Assembly: GCA_963575745.1 (NCBI GenBank)
Contig: CAUYUJ010010461.1
Span: 7,501-28,335 of the forward strand
DNA: 20,835 bases
Source: Prorocentrum cordatum
Taxonomy: Eukaryota > Sar > Dinophyceae > Prorocentrales > Prorocentraceae
Reading direction: 5' to 3'
Numbering within the stretch: position 1 is the first letter of the stretch; each line of letters starts with the position of its first letter. Below are positions 7,965 to 16,092 of this stretch, one piece after another. Below the pieces are notes generated by a model that saw nothing but the letters and a program-made list of their open reading frames with translations, was not told the DNA's origin and did no database searches. A program made the position numbers and the translations under genes.

Positions 7965-8740
7965 ACAGTCCTGCGGCCTCTTGGAATGTATTTGAGACCT
8001 CGGAGGGGCCTCTTGGAGCCTCTTCGGTCTCTCGCGGTGCCTCCTGGGGGCCTCCCCGGTGATGCTGGGCGCCTCCCTGGTCATGCTGGGTGCCCCTTTG
8101 TCGGGGGTGGACAGACCTCCTGCCCTGACACGTCGATTAAGGAATTGGCCGTTTTCGTTTCGCGAGAGGGCGTCGCGGCCGTCATTTTTGCGGGTCCAGG
8201 TCCGTCGATTTCGGTCCCAGGCCGTTTTCACTAAGGGGAGGTCTACTAAAGGGAGGTTTGTCCACCGCCGATTTTGGGCTTTCTTGGGACCATCTTGGAG
8301 GAGGTCGATCGAAGAAGGGGGGTCAGAGATTCGCCTCTCCCCCTCGGAGGCTTCAAGATGGCCACTTGGGGCCCGCTTGGGCCGCTCTTGGGCGTCTCCT
8401 CGGAAGCGCTCTTGGGCCCATCTTGGGGCTGTCTGGGGCCTTTCTTGGGGCTCTTTGGGGCCATCCTGAGGGCCAAGAGGCCCATCGGAAGCGAGAAGGC
8501 CAGAAGCCAAACATCACTGATGCTCCTTAGATGGCTGAAGGATGTTGGCTTCTTGGGGGGCGCCGTGGGAGGCTCGAAGGGCACTAGGAACCGTCTTAGA
8601 GCTGTCTTGGGCAGTCTTGGAGGCGTACCGGAGGCTACCTTGAGCGATATTGATGTATTTGGAGCCATCTTGGAGGCCGTCTTGGGCTGCCGATGGCCTT
8701 CTTGGAGCCATTTGGGGCCATCTTGGACGGTCTGACGGCT
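7965..8740. repeat. CTTGG-type degenerate repeat field
   Basis: Hundreds of bases built from variants of GCC(A/T)TCTTGG(G/A)GGCC, such as CCATCTTGGGGCTGTC, TTTCTTGGGGCTC, GCCATCTTGGAGGCC and CTTCTTGGAGCCA, at irregular spacing of about 10-25 bp. On the minus strand it translates into QDGPK/RPKTAPR-like peptide repeats. A less repetitive island lies at 8110-8265. The same vocabulary recurs at 14860-14950, 19203-19460 and 19590-19740, so this is a dispersed family. No protein is claimed. Confidence 0.7.
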
Positions 8741-8927
8741 CCGTCCTCCCCATCCCTTTCCCAGGCGCAGGGGGAGGGAGCAGGGGGAGGGGTCAAGACT
8801 CCTTCCCCGCCCGCAAGCCGTCTCGCTCACTCCCACCCGCCCTCCCAACACATACGTAGCACCCGAGCCTGGCCCGAGCCGCAGCAAATTCAGCAGTCGT
8901 CTTTGGATGGGCAGCTACTGGGGGCGA

Positions 8928-9183
8928 ATCCGCCGCCGCCGCCGCCTCCGCCGCCGCCGCCGCCGCCCGCCGCCGCCGCCGTCGCGCCGCCGCCGCCGCC
9001 GCCGCCGCCGCTGTCCGCCGCCGCCGCCGCCACCGTGGCCCCCGCCGCCGCCGCCTGCCATCGCCGCCGCCTCCGCCGCCGCCGCCGCCGCTGCCGCCGC
9101 CGCCGCCGCAGCCGCTGCGCCGCAGCCGCTGCCGGCCACCGCTGCCGCCGCCGCCGCCGCAGCCGCCGCCGCCGCCGCCGCCC

Positions 9184-9214
<31 letters not shown>

Positions 9215-9262
9215 TGCCGCAACCGCCGCAGCCGCTGCCCCCGCCGCAGCCGCCGACACCGC
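8928..9262. repeat. (CCG)n/(GCC)n array
   Basis: About 330 bp of CCG units with sparse GCT, GTG and CAC variants, forming the interior of the first 650-bp unit. All overlapping open frames give proline, alanine, glycine or arginine runs and are artefacts. Confidence 0.95.
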
Positions 9263-9591
9263 CAAGTGTACTCTGTATTGTATGTTAACAGGGATGGTGG
9301 GGGGAGGCCGCATCGGGTTCGCTGCGCGTGTTCCAAATTTGGAGGCAGAATGTGTTTTGATATGTTTTACAAGGGATGCTGGGGGGGGGGGTCGCATGGT
9401 CTCGGGTTGGCTCCCAGTCGCCTGGGGGGGGGTGTATATTAATAGGGAGTAGTGATCAAGCCACCCACCCGCCCGCAAGCCGTCTAGCTCACTCCCACTC
9501 GCCCTCCCAACACAGAAGCAACACCCAAGCCTGAGCATGTTCAGCGGTCGTCTTTGGATGGGCAGCTACTGGGAACCAAAACCGAGCCCAT

Positions 9592-9800
9592 GTGCGCGAC
9601 GCTTGGGCGAGGTGCGCCACGCGTGCCAGGGGAACCACGCGTGCCAGGCACCCCTGGGGCCCGAGCTTGCCAGGCACGCTTGGTGCGCCAGATGCGCCAC
9701 GTGCTCCGACTGCGCCAGGTGCGCCGCACACTCCAGCCGCGCCAGGTGCGTCACGTTCGGGGCACGCGCAAAGTGCGCATGGTGCGCCTACGCACGTGAC
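9592..9800. repeat. GCGCCA(G/C) minisatellite
   Basis: Degenerate units related to GGTGCGCCACG / GTGCCAGG / CTGCGCCAG occupy the interior of the second 650-bp unit, in the position held by the CCG array in the first unit. It translates to alanine/cysteine/valine-rich repeats on the minus strand. No coding claim. Confidence 0.8.
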
Positions 9801-9816
9801 AGCACACATCGGGAAA

Positions 9817-9945
9817 CATTTCGCCCCCCGCCATCCTTGTCAAAAACCAATGCCCATCATTGTGTCTGGTGGGCCTGCGCGCAGCAGGCCACGCGCCAAC
9901 ACCCCCGCCGTCCCTGTCAAAAACCACTTGGCAGTGATCGCGGGG
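9817..9945. repeat. Short direct repeat with TGTCAAAAACCA
   Basis: CCCGCCATCCTTGTCAAAAA at 9827-9846 recurs as CCCGCCGTCCCTGTCAAAAA at 9904-9923, a spacing of 77 bp, each followed by CCA and a G/C-rich segment. A related inverted form (TTTTTTGTCAGGGATGG) occurs at 9990-10006. Confidence 0.7.
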
Positions 9946-10297
9946 TGGCCACGCACGTTCCACATTTAGCCGCGAGGTGCATGTTGTGTTTTTTGTCAGG
10001 GATGGTCGCCCTTATGGTGTCCTCATTGTTCCTGGTTGGCTGCTGGTCGCCTGGGGAAGGGGTGTATACTAATGGGGGGCCAGTGATCAAGACACCCTCG
10101 TAGGTAGCAAGCCGTCTAGCTTTCTCCCACCCGCCATCCCAACACAACCTGTCATATCGGCGGCGTGTCGTCGAGTCCAGAGCTTTGTTCCGGACCTGGC
10201 CCAGAACCCCCCCCCCCTTTTCGGCTCCCAGCCTTCACTCTTCGGCGTAGCGGTCTTTCTTCAGCCACGCGCAGAGGAGGGTGGGGGGAGGGGGGAG

Positions 10298-10394
10298 GGT
10301 TTCTTAGAAGCACCCCTGTTTCTTAGAAGGCGCGGGCCTTACCTACAGATGTAAGAATGGCGTATTCTAAGAAGCAGCGTCCTTCTAAGAACCC
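10298..10394. repeat. Nested inverted repeat with TTCTTAGAAG arms
   Basis: GGGTTTCTTAGAAG (10297-10310) and TTCTTAGAAGG (10320-10330) are answered downstream by TTCTAAGAAG (10364-10373) and CCTTCTAAGAACCC (10381-10394). The outer arms pair almost perfectly, giving a foldback of about 97 bp with a loop around TTACCTACAGATGTAAG. It has the look of a small foldback element. Confidence 0.75.
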
Positions 10395-10735
10395 CCCCCT
10401 TCCCTCCAACCGCTTGTGCGCGCCGCCAATTTCTGATCCCGCACACCCGCGGGCGGCACCTCCGTTTTTTTTCAGCCGCGCCGGGTTGGGCGCGCACTCC
10501 TTAGATAGAGTCCTTGAAGCACGCTGGGCGAGGGCCGCTGTTCTCGCCGCAGAAAGCGGGCCGCCGAAGGCCACGCCGCCGAGAGGCAGGCCACACCACC
10601 GCCGATGGCCTCCCAGAGGCCGCGGAAGGGGCCGCCGCTTGCCTGCGGGGGGAGTCGTGGGCCCCTGCCGCGGGATCATCCTGCCTGCGGCTGCGCCCCC
10701 GCCTCCCTGTTCCCTTTTCCGTGTTCCTCTCTCCT
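10395..10735. other. Unassigned GC-rich spacer
   Basis: Ordinary GC-rich sequence between the foldback and the TCC tract. Open frames run through on the plus strand (for example with APPISDPAHPRAAPP) but owe their length to the adjacent TCC tract. I see no recognisable gene. Confidence 0.45.
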
Positions 10736-11740
10736 CCGTGGTCCTCCTTCCTCTCCACCTCCTCCTCCGCCTCTTCCTCCTTTTCCTCCTCCTCCACCTC
10801 CTCCTCCTCCTCCTCCTCCTCCTCCCCCTCCTCCCCCTCATCCATCCTCCTCCTCCTCCTCCTCCTCTCCTCCTCCTCCTCCCTCCTCCTTCTCCTCCTC
10901 CTGCTCCTCCTGCTCCCCTGCTTCTCCTGCTCCTCCTGCTCCTCCTGCTTCTCTGCTCCTCCTCCTCTCCTGTCTCATCCTCCTCCTCCTCCTCCTCCCC
11001 TCCTTCCTCCGTCCTGCTCCCCCTTGCTCCCCCTGCTCCTCCTGCTCCTCCTCTGCTCCTGCTCCTCCTGCTCCTTCCTGCTCCTCCCTCTTCCTGCCTG
11101 CTCCTCCTGGCTCCTCCTCGCCTCCTGCTCCTCCTTGCTCCTCCTGCTCCTCCTGCTCCTCCTGCTCCTCCTGCTCCTCCTTCCCCCTCCCCTCCTCCCT
11201 CCTCCTCCTCCCTGCTCCTCCTCCTCACCTCCTCCTCCTCCTGCTCCTGCTCCCCTCCTCCTCGTCTCCTCCTCCTCCTCCTCTTCCTCCTCCTCCACCT
11301 CCTCCTCCTCTTCTTCCTCCTCCTCCCTCCTCCTCTCCCTCCTCCTCCTCCCTCCTCCTCCTTCTCCTCTCCTCTCCTGCTCCTGCTCATGCCCCTCCTC
11401 CTCGTCTCCCTCCTCCTCCTCCTCCTCCTCCTCCTCCTCCTCCTCCTCCCCTCCTCATCCTCCTCCTCCCTCTCTCATGCATCATCATCATCATCATCAT
11501 CATCATCATATCATCATCCTCTCATCCGCTCCTCATCCGCCCCCACTGGTCTCATCCGATTCCCTCGTGTGTCTCCCTCCTTCCCCCTGCTCCTCCTCCT
11601 CCTCCTCCTCCTCCTCCTCCTCCTCTCTCCCTCCCTCGTCCTCCTCCTCCTCCTCCTCATCCGCCTCCTCCTCGTCCGTTTCCTCCTCCTCCTCCTCCTC
11701 CTCCTCCTCCTCCTCCTCCTCGCAACTGCGGTGGACTTGG
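10736..11740 (+). repeat. 1-kb TCC/CTG-CTCC pyrimidine tract
   Basis: About 1,000 bp of almost uninterrupted polypyrimidine on the plus strand: TCC arrays, a middle block of CTCCTGCTCC units (about 10890-11170), and a CAT run at 11478-11512. Long serine, leucine, proline or arginine/glutamate open frames on both strands are artefacts. It ends abruptly at TCCTCGCAACTGCGG, where the plus-strand LINE remnant begins. Confidence 0.95.
11478..11512 (+). repeat. (CAT)n microsatellite
   Basis: About ten CAT/ATC units (CATCATCATCATCATCATCA) inside the TCC tract. It is flanked by GCATCATC and ATATCATCCTC, and is followed by the imperfect TCATCCGCTCC duplicate at 11521-11541. Confidence 0.95.
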
Positions 11741-12230
11741 GGTGCGATGTGGCGGGGGGCTCTCGTCGCTCGTGCGTCAAGCTCAACCAGCGTCTGCGCA
11801 AAGGCCGCTCCAGAGGTGCTCGGATCAAGAAGCGTAGGAAACACGCATCTCACGCCAAGGCATCCAAAGGCTTGTGGTTGCAAGGGGCGTTGTCTCAGTC
11901 GGTGTACGGGCACAAGCTATGGGATTCTCCCCATCATCTGTTCTTCATGTGAGAAGGCAAGCTGTGAAGAGCCCAGGGCGATGCCTCACCACCACTCTTG
12001 CGATTTGGTTCGGGGACAAGGATCCTGGTATCAGTCTGGGGACCCAGCTGGTCCGCTCCTGACTCGGCCTCTGGGACAAGTGCCCCTCCCTCCACCCTCG
12101 CATCGTGAAAGCCTGGCCATTGGTAGCCGCGCGTCTCGGGCACGACCCCAAGTTTCGGTAGCTGAAAGTCCATGGGCCTATATGGGCCGTGGTCGCCACC
12201 CTTCGAGACGGGGGAATGGCGTAGGCCGAT
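11741..12230 (+). pseudogene. LINE ORF2 region after the reverse transcriptase
   Basis: The first frame gives AVDLGCDVAGGSRRSCVKLN followed by a lysine/arginine-rich stretch and LSQSVYGHKLW, matching the family pattern of an RDLGVD.. start, a basic middle and a YGA..-type end. It shifts frame near 11930 into SPSSVLHVRRQAVKSPGRCL and then DKDPGISLGTQLVRS, stops at 12060 (TGA), and resumes as LGLWDKCPSLHPRIVKAWP and HGPIWAVVATLRDGGMA. These are remnants of the spacer between RT and RNase H. At least one frameshift and two stops are present. Confidence 0.65.
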
Positions 12231-12269
12231 TGAGGCTGACACGTTTGAAACCTGGCAGTTTCCTGACAT

Positions 12270-12612
12270 TGCCGCCGATCGTGTCGCAGGCGATTTCGAC
12301 ATTGCAGAGTTCGTCAGCGATTTTGCAGGGGATCTCAGAGCCCAGCTCTAGCAGCAGGCGGCAAAACATGAGCACCGGGATGATTTGGTCTCAGGTGCTG
12401 ACGTGTCGGCCATTCGGTCCCAGATCCAGCGCCTCCTGAAACGGGAGGAATTCGATATGATCGGCCAGTTAGTCACAGCGTCTGGAGGCCAGTGGCCTCA
12501 TCACAGGCAGCGCGAGCGGGGTTATTTAGTTTCATTGAAGTTTCCGCGATGCGGGGCCCCAGAAGAGATCTTTTTTCCATCGGATTTGGGACTGCCAGTG
12601 CCATCAGGATGA
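12270..12612 (+). pseudogene. LINE ORF2 linker with CPRCGA-like knuckle
   Basis: One frame reads DIAADRVAGDFDIAEFVSDF, a TAG at 12349-12351, then SAIRSQIQRLLKREEFDMIG, ASGGQWPHHRQRERGYLVS and FPRCGAPEEIFF. In intact relatives the last part is normally C-P-R-C-G-A followed by a histidine, a zinc knuckle before RNase H. Here the first cysteine is replaced by phenylalanine, and the frame closes at 12610. The reading frame is otherwise good, so decay is moderate. Confidence 0.65.
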
Positions 12613-12779
12613 TCCCGCCTATGCTCTAAATCGGAGCATTTTGTCTCCCAGGCCCGCGTCGGCCACGAGGCCAACCCGAGTCTCTGGCTGCGAGGGCTCC
12701 ACGTGCCCCAACTTTCGGGACGGGGGGGGGGGGCGTGGAGCGGGGGGGGAAGTTGCGCACGGAGCCGACCTCGATTGCA

Positions 12780-13270
12780 GAGAGGACGGCTTTCTTCTCG
12801 TCTTCGGCGATGGCCCGGGCGGGCAGTTTAGTAGTGATCCTCGTCGCCGTAGGGTGGGCGCGGCTGCGATCTCGCTGGCGCCAGCCTCGGGGGGGCTGGA
12901 CTCGGACCCGTGGCTTTGCCACGTCCCTCGGAGGTCGCCTTCAAACGGTGCCCAGAGCCGAGATTCGCGCGTTTGATCTAGCGCTTCGCAGTTTCTCTGG
13001 CCCGCTGCGATTTGTCACTGGCAGCGCGGCCCTGCATCGAGGGTGGGTGTCCAGAAAGCACGAGTTCTGTAAGGGGCCCAACTCGGACCTCTGATTTCGT
13101 GTCCGAGCCGCCTTGGCTGAGAGGGGAGAGGGCGAAGTCCAAGTTGTGTGGTACCCGTCGCGCGTCGACCTCGAGGACCACGCCCTCTCCCCTCAGGAGC
13201 GTTTGCATGCCACGAGCAACGGCTTCGCCGACACTCTTGCTGGGGACGTGGCCAGGTGTTCCTGGACCCA
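12780..13270 (+). pseudogene. LINE RNase H domain remnant
   Basis: The opening DG(S/P)GG motif appears as FGDGPGGQFSSDPRRRRVG in one frame. After a frameshift at about 12850-12860 the next frame gives GRLQTVPRAEIRAFDLALRS (the catalytic glutamate region) and VTGSAALHRGW, where the family has TDSA, so the catalytic aspartate is glycine here. A TGA at 13092-13094 replaces what is probably a tryptophan codon (NSDL-stop-FRVRAALAERG). The end, HATSNGFADTLAGDVA, matches the N..AD..A motif. The domain normally degrades the RNA strand of the cDNA hybrid; this copy is inactive. Confidence 0.7.
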
Positions 13271-13431
13271 TGGCCTTCAAGGCCAACGGCCCCTGACACG
13301 GACCTGTGGGATTGCACGGCGGCGCTCGTTAGGCGTCGCGCGGCCAAGGCCATGGTAGACTCCATCAGTGCTGCCCCCTGGTCCGCCGAGAGGCCTCCCG
13401 AGGCCATCGCCTGGGTGGCCTCACCGAGGCC

Positions 13432-13902
13432 ATGCTTCGGAGCGAACACTGTTTGGTCAAGGCCGAACGTAAGTGGCTGTGCTCGTTGTGTCACCAAGAT
13501 GCACCCGTGCACCACATTGCTGAATTTGCAGCGTCTCCTTGCCACACTGCTAGCCAGGACCTTTCAAGTCTTGCTGATCATGGGGTGGTGCGGGCGGGTG
13601 GGACTGTCACGGTTGGGGGGAAGGTCTGCGATTCCTCGCACGTGTTGCATGTTTGGCCCAAGTTTGGCCTGCATGTTTGTTCGACGTGCGGTATAAGGGC
13701 CACGGAGGACCCACGTCATTCGGCTGCCGAGTGCAAGGCCCGCACCAAGAAAGGCACGGAGAACCTTCAGCGAAGTCAGAAGGGGCTATTTCCCAGCCAC
13801 GCGGGGCCGCCCAAGACGACCCAAGCGCGGGAGTTGGGCATTGTCAGGCGAGAGGCCGTCCTCCGTGGGCCACCGCTTGGCGTTTTGAGTGGGGATCGTT
13901 GA
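13432..13902 (+). pseudogene. LINE ORF2 C-terminal zinc-knuckle tail
   Basis: An open stretch of about 156 codons, the best-preserved part of the element. It contains KWLCSLCHQDAPVHH, SHVLHVWPKFGLHVCSTCG and a later AAEC, giving two cysteine/histidine clusters, followed by NLQRSQKGLFPS. This is the arrangement (H.L......C..CG......C, then L..L..GL.P) I associate with the end of dinoflagellate LINE ORF2. It is in a different frame from the RNase H piece; an intermediate frame with TDLWDCTAALVRRRAAKAM bridges them. The stop is TGA at 13900-13902. The first codon is arbitrary. Confidence 0.65.
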
Positions 13903-13933
13903 GTTCGCTTCCACCCCGTGGGTCCCAGCGAGA

Positions 13934-14017
13934 TCCTCCTCCTCCTCCTCCTCCTCCTCGTCCCTGCTCCTCCCCCCTCCTCCTCCTCCTCGCCTCCTCC
14001 TCCTCCTCCTCCTCCTC

Positions 14018-14048
<31 letters not shown>

Positions 14049-14213
14049 TCCCCCCTCTCATCCCCCCCTCCCCCCTCCTCCTTCTCCTCCGCCTCCTCCT
14101 CCCCTCCTCGTCCTCCTCCTCCTGCTCCCCCCCCTCCTCCTCCCCATCCTCCTCCGCCTCCTCATCATCCTCCTCCTCCGCCTCCTCCTCCTCCTGCTCC
14201 TGCTCCTCCTCAG
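13934..14213 (+). repeat. TCC pyrimidine tract
   Basis: Polypyrimidine of TCC units with CCCCCCTCCC blocks, starting about 30 bp after the LINE stop codon. It may have grown from the element's 3' tail. Confidence 0.95.
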
Positions 14214-14592
14214 CATCGGCATCAGAATCATCATCGGCAGCATCATCATCAGCATCATCATCAGCAGCATCATCAGCATCCGCATCCGCACCATCTGCAT
14301 CATCATCATCATCATCATCATCATCACCCGCGTCATCTTCATTGACATCATCACCATCATCAACATCATCATCATACTCCTCATCATGTTCATCAGCCGC
14401 ATATTCGGCACCATCATCAGCCTCACCATCAGCATCATCATTAACATCAACATTAGCAGTCGCACCATCGTCAGCATCAGCAGCAACAGCGTCGTCATCG
14501 TCGTCTTCACCATCGCCAACGTCAGCATCAGCATCAGCAGCGGCACCATCATCAACATCATCAGCACCGTCATCATCAGCATGATCCTCACC
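14210..14592 (+). repeat. CAT/CAG degenerate trinucleotide array
   Basis: About 380 bp of ATC, AGC and ACC triplets (CATCATCAGCATCATCATC-type) with phase kept almost throughout. On the minus strand one frame encodes an acidic aspartate/alanine repeat over the full length. I read this as a microsatellite preserving triplet phase rather than a gene, because all six frames stay open. Confidence 0.85.
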
Positions 14593-15127
14593 CCCAGAAG
14601 CACCATTATCCTGCTTCCCCCTTCCCCTCCTCCTCCTCATCATCATTATCCTTCTCCGTCTCAGTATCTTCCTCCTCATGTGCACACCCACGGCTGCTCG
14701 TGCAGTGCATCTGCAATGACGCGCTGCACTTCGCAACGGTGCTCGGCTCAGCTGTCGCACTTGGGCCGGGAGCCAGCTTCTCCACGCCTTACATCATGCC
14801 CGTCCCACCCATCCCTTCCCATTGCGCTGACGTTTCTACATCCGCCGACGTGACGCCATCTTGGGTGTTCTTGAGGTCTTTCTGGCGTGTTGGAGCCCTT
14901 CTTGAGTTATCTGAGAAGGCATCTTGGAGACCAAGGGTAATGGATGTGGGGGCTCTGAGGGCCCCAGAGGTGCGTTGGCAAGCTCATCCCCCCACGAGAG
15001 CGGGCCTGAAACGAGATGTTGGCCCTGGGGGGGAGTAGGAAAAGGGGGAGGGGGACAGGCAAATGTCCCACGCGCCTTTTCACCCCCGACAAGCGGGGGT
15101 CTCCAGAGTCATCGATCCTTTTCCCAG
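14593..15127. other. Unassigned spacer with a short CTTGG-repeat island
   Basis: Ends of the TCC tract to about 14650, then ordinary sequence. 14860-14950 carries GCCATCTTGGGTGTTCTTG and GGCATCTTGGAGACC, the same vocabulary as the 8-kb repeat field. 15125-15127 is a strong acceptor (CCTTTTCCCAG). No coding segment upstream of it can be supported. Confidence 0.5.
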
Positions 15128-15189
15128 GTTCAGTGGCCAGTTTGGTTCAAGGCGCTGGTTCGTTTCAAAGGAGCGGTCAACGCCTCGAG
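15128..15189 (+). CDS. Candidate first visible exon of the synthase gene
   Basis: A 62-nt segment between a strong acceptor (CCTTTTCCCAG at 15117-15127) and a strong donor (CTCGAG followed by GTAGGT at 15190). In the frame that continues into the next exon it reads FSGQFGSRRWFVSKERSTPR. Whether it is translated or 5' untranslated is open, because an ATG at 15258 downstream could be the start. Confidence 0.4.
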
Positions 15190-15246
15190 GTAGGTCATCA
15201 AGTTTACCAGGCATGCCCCAACTAATGTTCTTCATCTGCTCCTGAG
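15190..15246 (+). other. Predicted 57-nt spliceosomal intron
   Basis: It starts GTAGGTCATC and ends TTCATCTGCTCCTGAG, with a branch-point-like CAACTAATG 25 nt before the end and pyrimidines between. It contains the only in-frame stop (TGA at 15243-15245) separating the frames on either side, and its length is a multiple of three, so splicing would fuse them. Alternatively the same AG (15245-15246) is a spliced-leader trans-splice acceptor 11 nt upstream of the ATG at 15258. Confidence 0.55.
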
Positions 15247-15975
15247 CTGTGACGGCGATGGGTCATGACGTAGACCTCGAGTTGGTGCGAGCACTCGCAG
15301 TTGAGCTGGACCGGAATGGAGGCACCGTGTTGGCGAACGAGATCTTGTTGTATGACCGGAAGTTGCGGAAGTTACTTGGTGATCGGAAGCTCCTGCGGTT
15401 CATGCTCGAGTACCCCCACCTCTTTGTTGTTCACGGTTCTCATGGATCTGTGCGTCGTGTCGTGTTAGCAGACGGTTGGAAAGAAGCATTGGTCTCAGCA
15501 CCAGCGTCGCCACAAAACCTTGAGACGGTTCGGCCCACACAGACACTGGATCCGAATGCGAAGGTCAGCGTGTGTGAGAAGTGCGGCTGCGAGCTCCCTT
15601 CACGGAATGCTCTATTCAAACATCTGTCGAAGGTACACGGAGGGAGCTCTTCGACCGAGGACGCGAGTACAGATCAGACTCAGTTGGAGTCGGTGGATGC
15701 ACGTTTTGCAAAGAATTTGGAGCAGGAGTGCGTGGCTGGTCTTCGCCAGCTGCTCACGAGGCGGGCACCTGGACAGCGTTCCGTGCAGATCGACTGGTTG
15801 TCGACAATTCCGAGGGTTCGCGCTGCCCTGACGCACTGGCTGCGGGCACGAATCGACGCCGGCGCCTCCTTCCCAAGGCACGCGCCGAGGACGTCGGAAT
15901 GGTGGAGCGTCGCTATCTTGCTGCGCCTCCGCGCGTGTCCACCCCCCACGCTCGAGAAAGCTGTGGAGCGACTCG
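15247..15975 (+). CDS. Exon: helical modules and C2H2 zinc finger
   Basis: Open frame with strongly protein-like content and the first ATG at 15258 (MGHDVDLELVRALAVEL). Module A (15282-15431) has the pattern V..L...L....GG....L, then LRKLLGDRKLLRFMLEYPHL; it resembles in outline OST-HTH/LOTUS-type winged helices, which is inference only. A classical C2H2 finger lies at 15573-15638 (C-x2-C-x12-H-x4-H, CEKCGCELPSRNALFKH onward). A second module (15732-15872) contains IDWLSTIPRVRAALTHWLRA. The open frame itself runs to a TGA at 15987-15989, but its last four codons lie in an inverted repeat. I therefore place the exon end at 15975, before GTGGCC, which gives phase 1. Confidence 0.75.
15573..15638 (+). 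other. C2H2 zinc finger
   Basis: Cysteines at codons 15573 and 15582 and histidines at the CTTCTCAAACATCTG-like region and 15636, spacing C-x2-C-x12-H-x4-H, with the expected hydrophobic residues (VCEKC, ALFKHL). All four zinc ligands are present, so the finger should fold. It could bind RNA, DNA or protein. Confidence 0.85.
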
Positions 15976-15987
15976 GTGGCCACGTGT

Positions 15988-16089
15988 GAACCCGACCCCC
16001 ACCCCCCACGAGTTCGAAGGGGGGCTGGGGGTTCAATCCTTAGATCCCCCACCCCCCCTTCGAAATCGTAGGGGGGTGGGGTAGGGTTC
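15988..16089. repeat. Long hairpin, arms of about 37 bp
   Basis: The left arm starts GAACCCGACCCCCACCCCCC and continues through a TTCGAAGGGGGG core. The right arm, read in reverse complement, starts GAACCCTACCCCACCCCCC and shares the TTCGAAGGGGGG core. The loop of about 28 bp contains GTTCAATCC, which by itself looks like a tRNA T-loop but is not one. Confidence 0.85.
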
Positions 16090-16092
16090 ATC

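Larger units (their letters stand above)
8783..10145. repeat. Tandem unit of about 640-660 bp, three boundaries
   Basis: The same boundary sequence occurs three times: GCAAGCCGTCTCGCTCACTC at 8813, GCAAGCCGTCTAGCTCACTC at 9475 and GCAAGCCGTCTAGCTTTCTC at 10107, each followed by CCCAACACA. The first two continue into GTCGTCTTTGGATGGGCAGC (8898 and 9549). Before boundaries two and three come matching tails: TTGGCT-CC/GC-AGTCGCCTGGGG followed by GTGTATA(T/C)TAAT(A/G)GGG (about 9408-9446 and 10032-10076) and TGATCAAG. The units therefore form a head-to-tail duplication whose interiors have diverged completely. Confidence 0.85.
11741..13905 (+). mobile_element. LINE-type non-LTR retroelement remnant (3' half)
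   Basis: From the end of the TCC tract the plus strand carries, in order, a post-RT segment, a CPRCGA-like linker, an RNase H domain and a C-terminal zinc-knuckle tail. I recognise this from the 3' part of dinoflagellate LINE ORF2 proteins. Several frameshifts and stops break it. No RT palm is visible; the 5' edge coincides with the TCC array, so the element is 5'-truncated there or the array has expanded through it. The 3' end runs within about 30 bp into another TCC array. The assignment is from memory of the family and would need a protein search to confirm. Confidence 0.8.

Noticed and set aside
8246-8887. Minus-strand open frame with QDGPK / RPKTAPR peptides
   Set aside because: The peptide repeat follows from the degenerate CTTGG-type DNA repeat. 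The same DNA vocabulary occurs in an intron on the plus strand at 19.2-19.7 kb, so coding is unlikely.
8693-9538. Alanine/proline-rich open frames across the CCG array
   Set aside because: Present on both strands and in several frames at once, as expected for a (CCG)n array.
9592-9800. A CRISPR-like array
   Set aside because: The units are contiguous and degenerate with no unique spacers of constant length, and the DNA is eukaryotic.
10357-12439. Very long open frames (up to about 640 codons) across the TCC tract
   Set aside because: They consist of serine, leucine and proline runs created by a TCC repeat with no stop codon in any frame. Only the last part, after 11741, carries LINE-like protein.
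13015-13545. Minus-strand 176-codon open frame
   Set aside because: It lies antisense to the RNase H part of the plus-strand LINE, whose motifs explain the sequence better.
13786-14760. Acidic aspartate/glutamate-rich open frame on the minus strand
   Set aside because: All frames are open through this CAT/TCC array, and the peptide mirrors the triplet composition. There is no unique sequence, start context or domain.
16025-16052. GGTTCAATCC resembling a tRNA T-loop
   Set aside because: It is the loop of a hairpin inside the foldback element. No acceptor stem, D-arm or anticodon arm can be placed around it.
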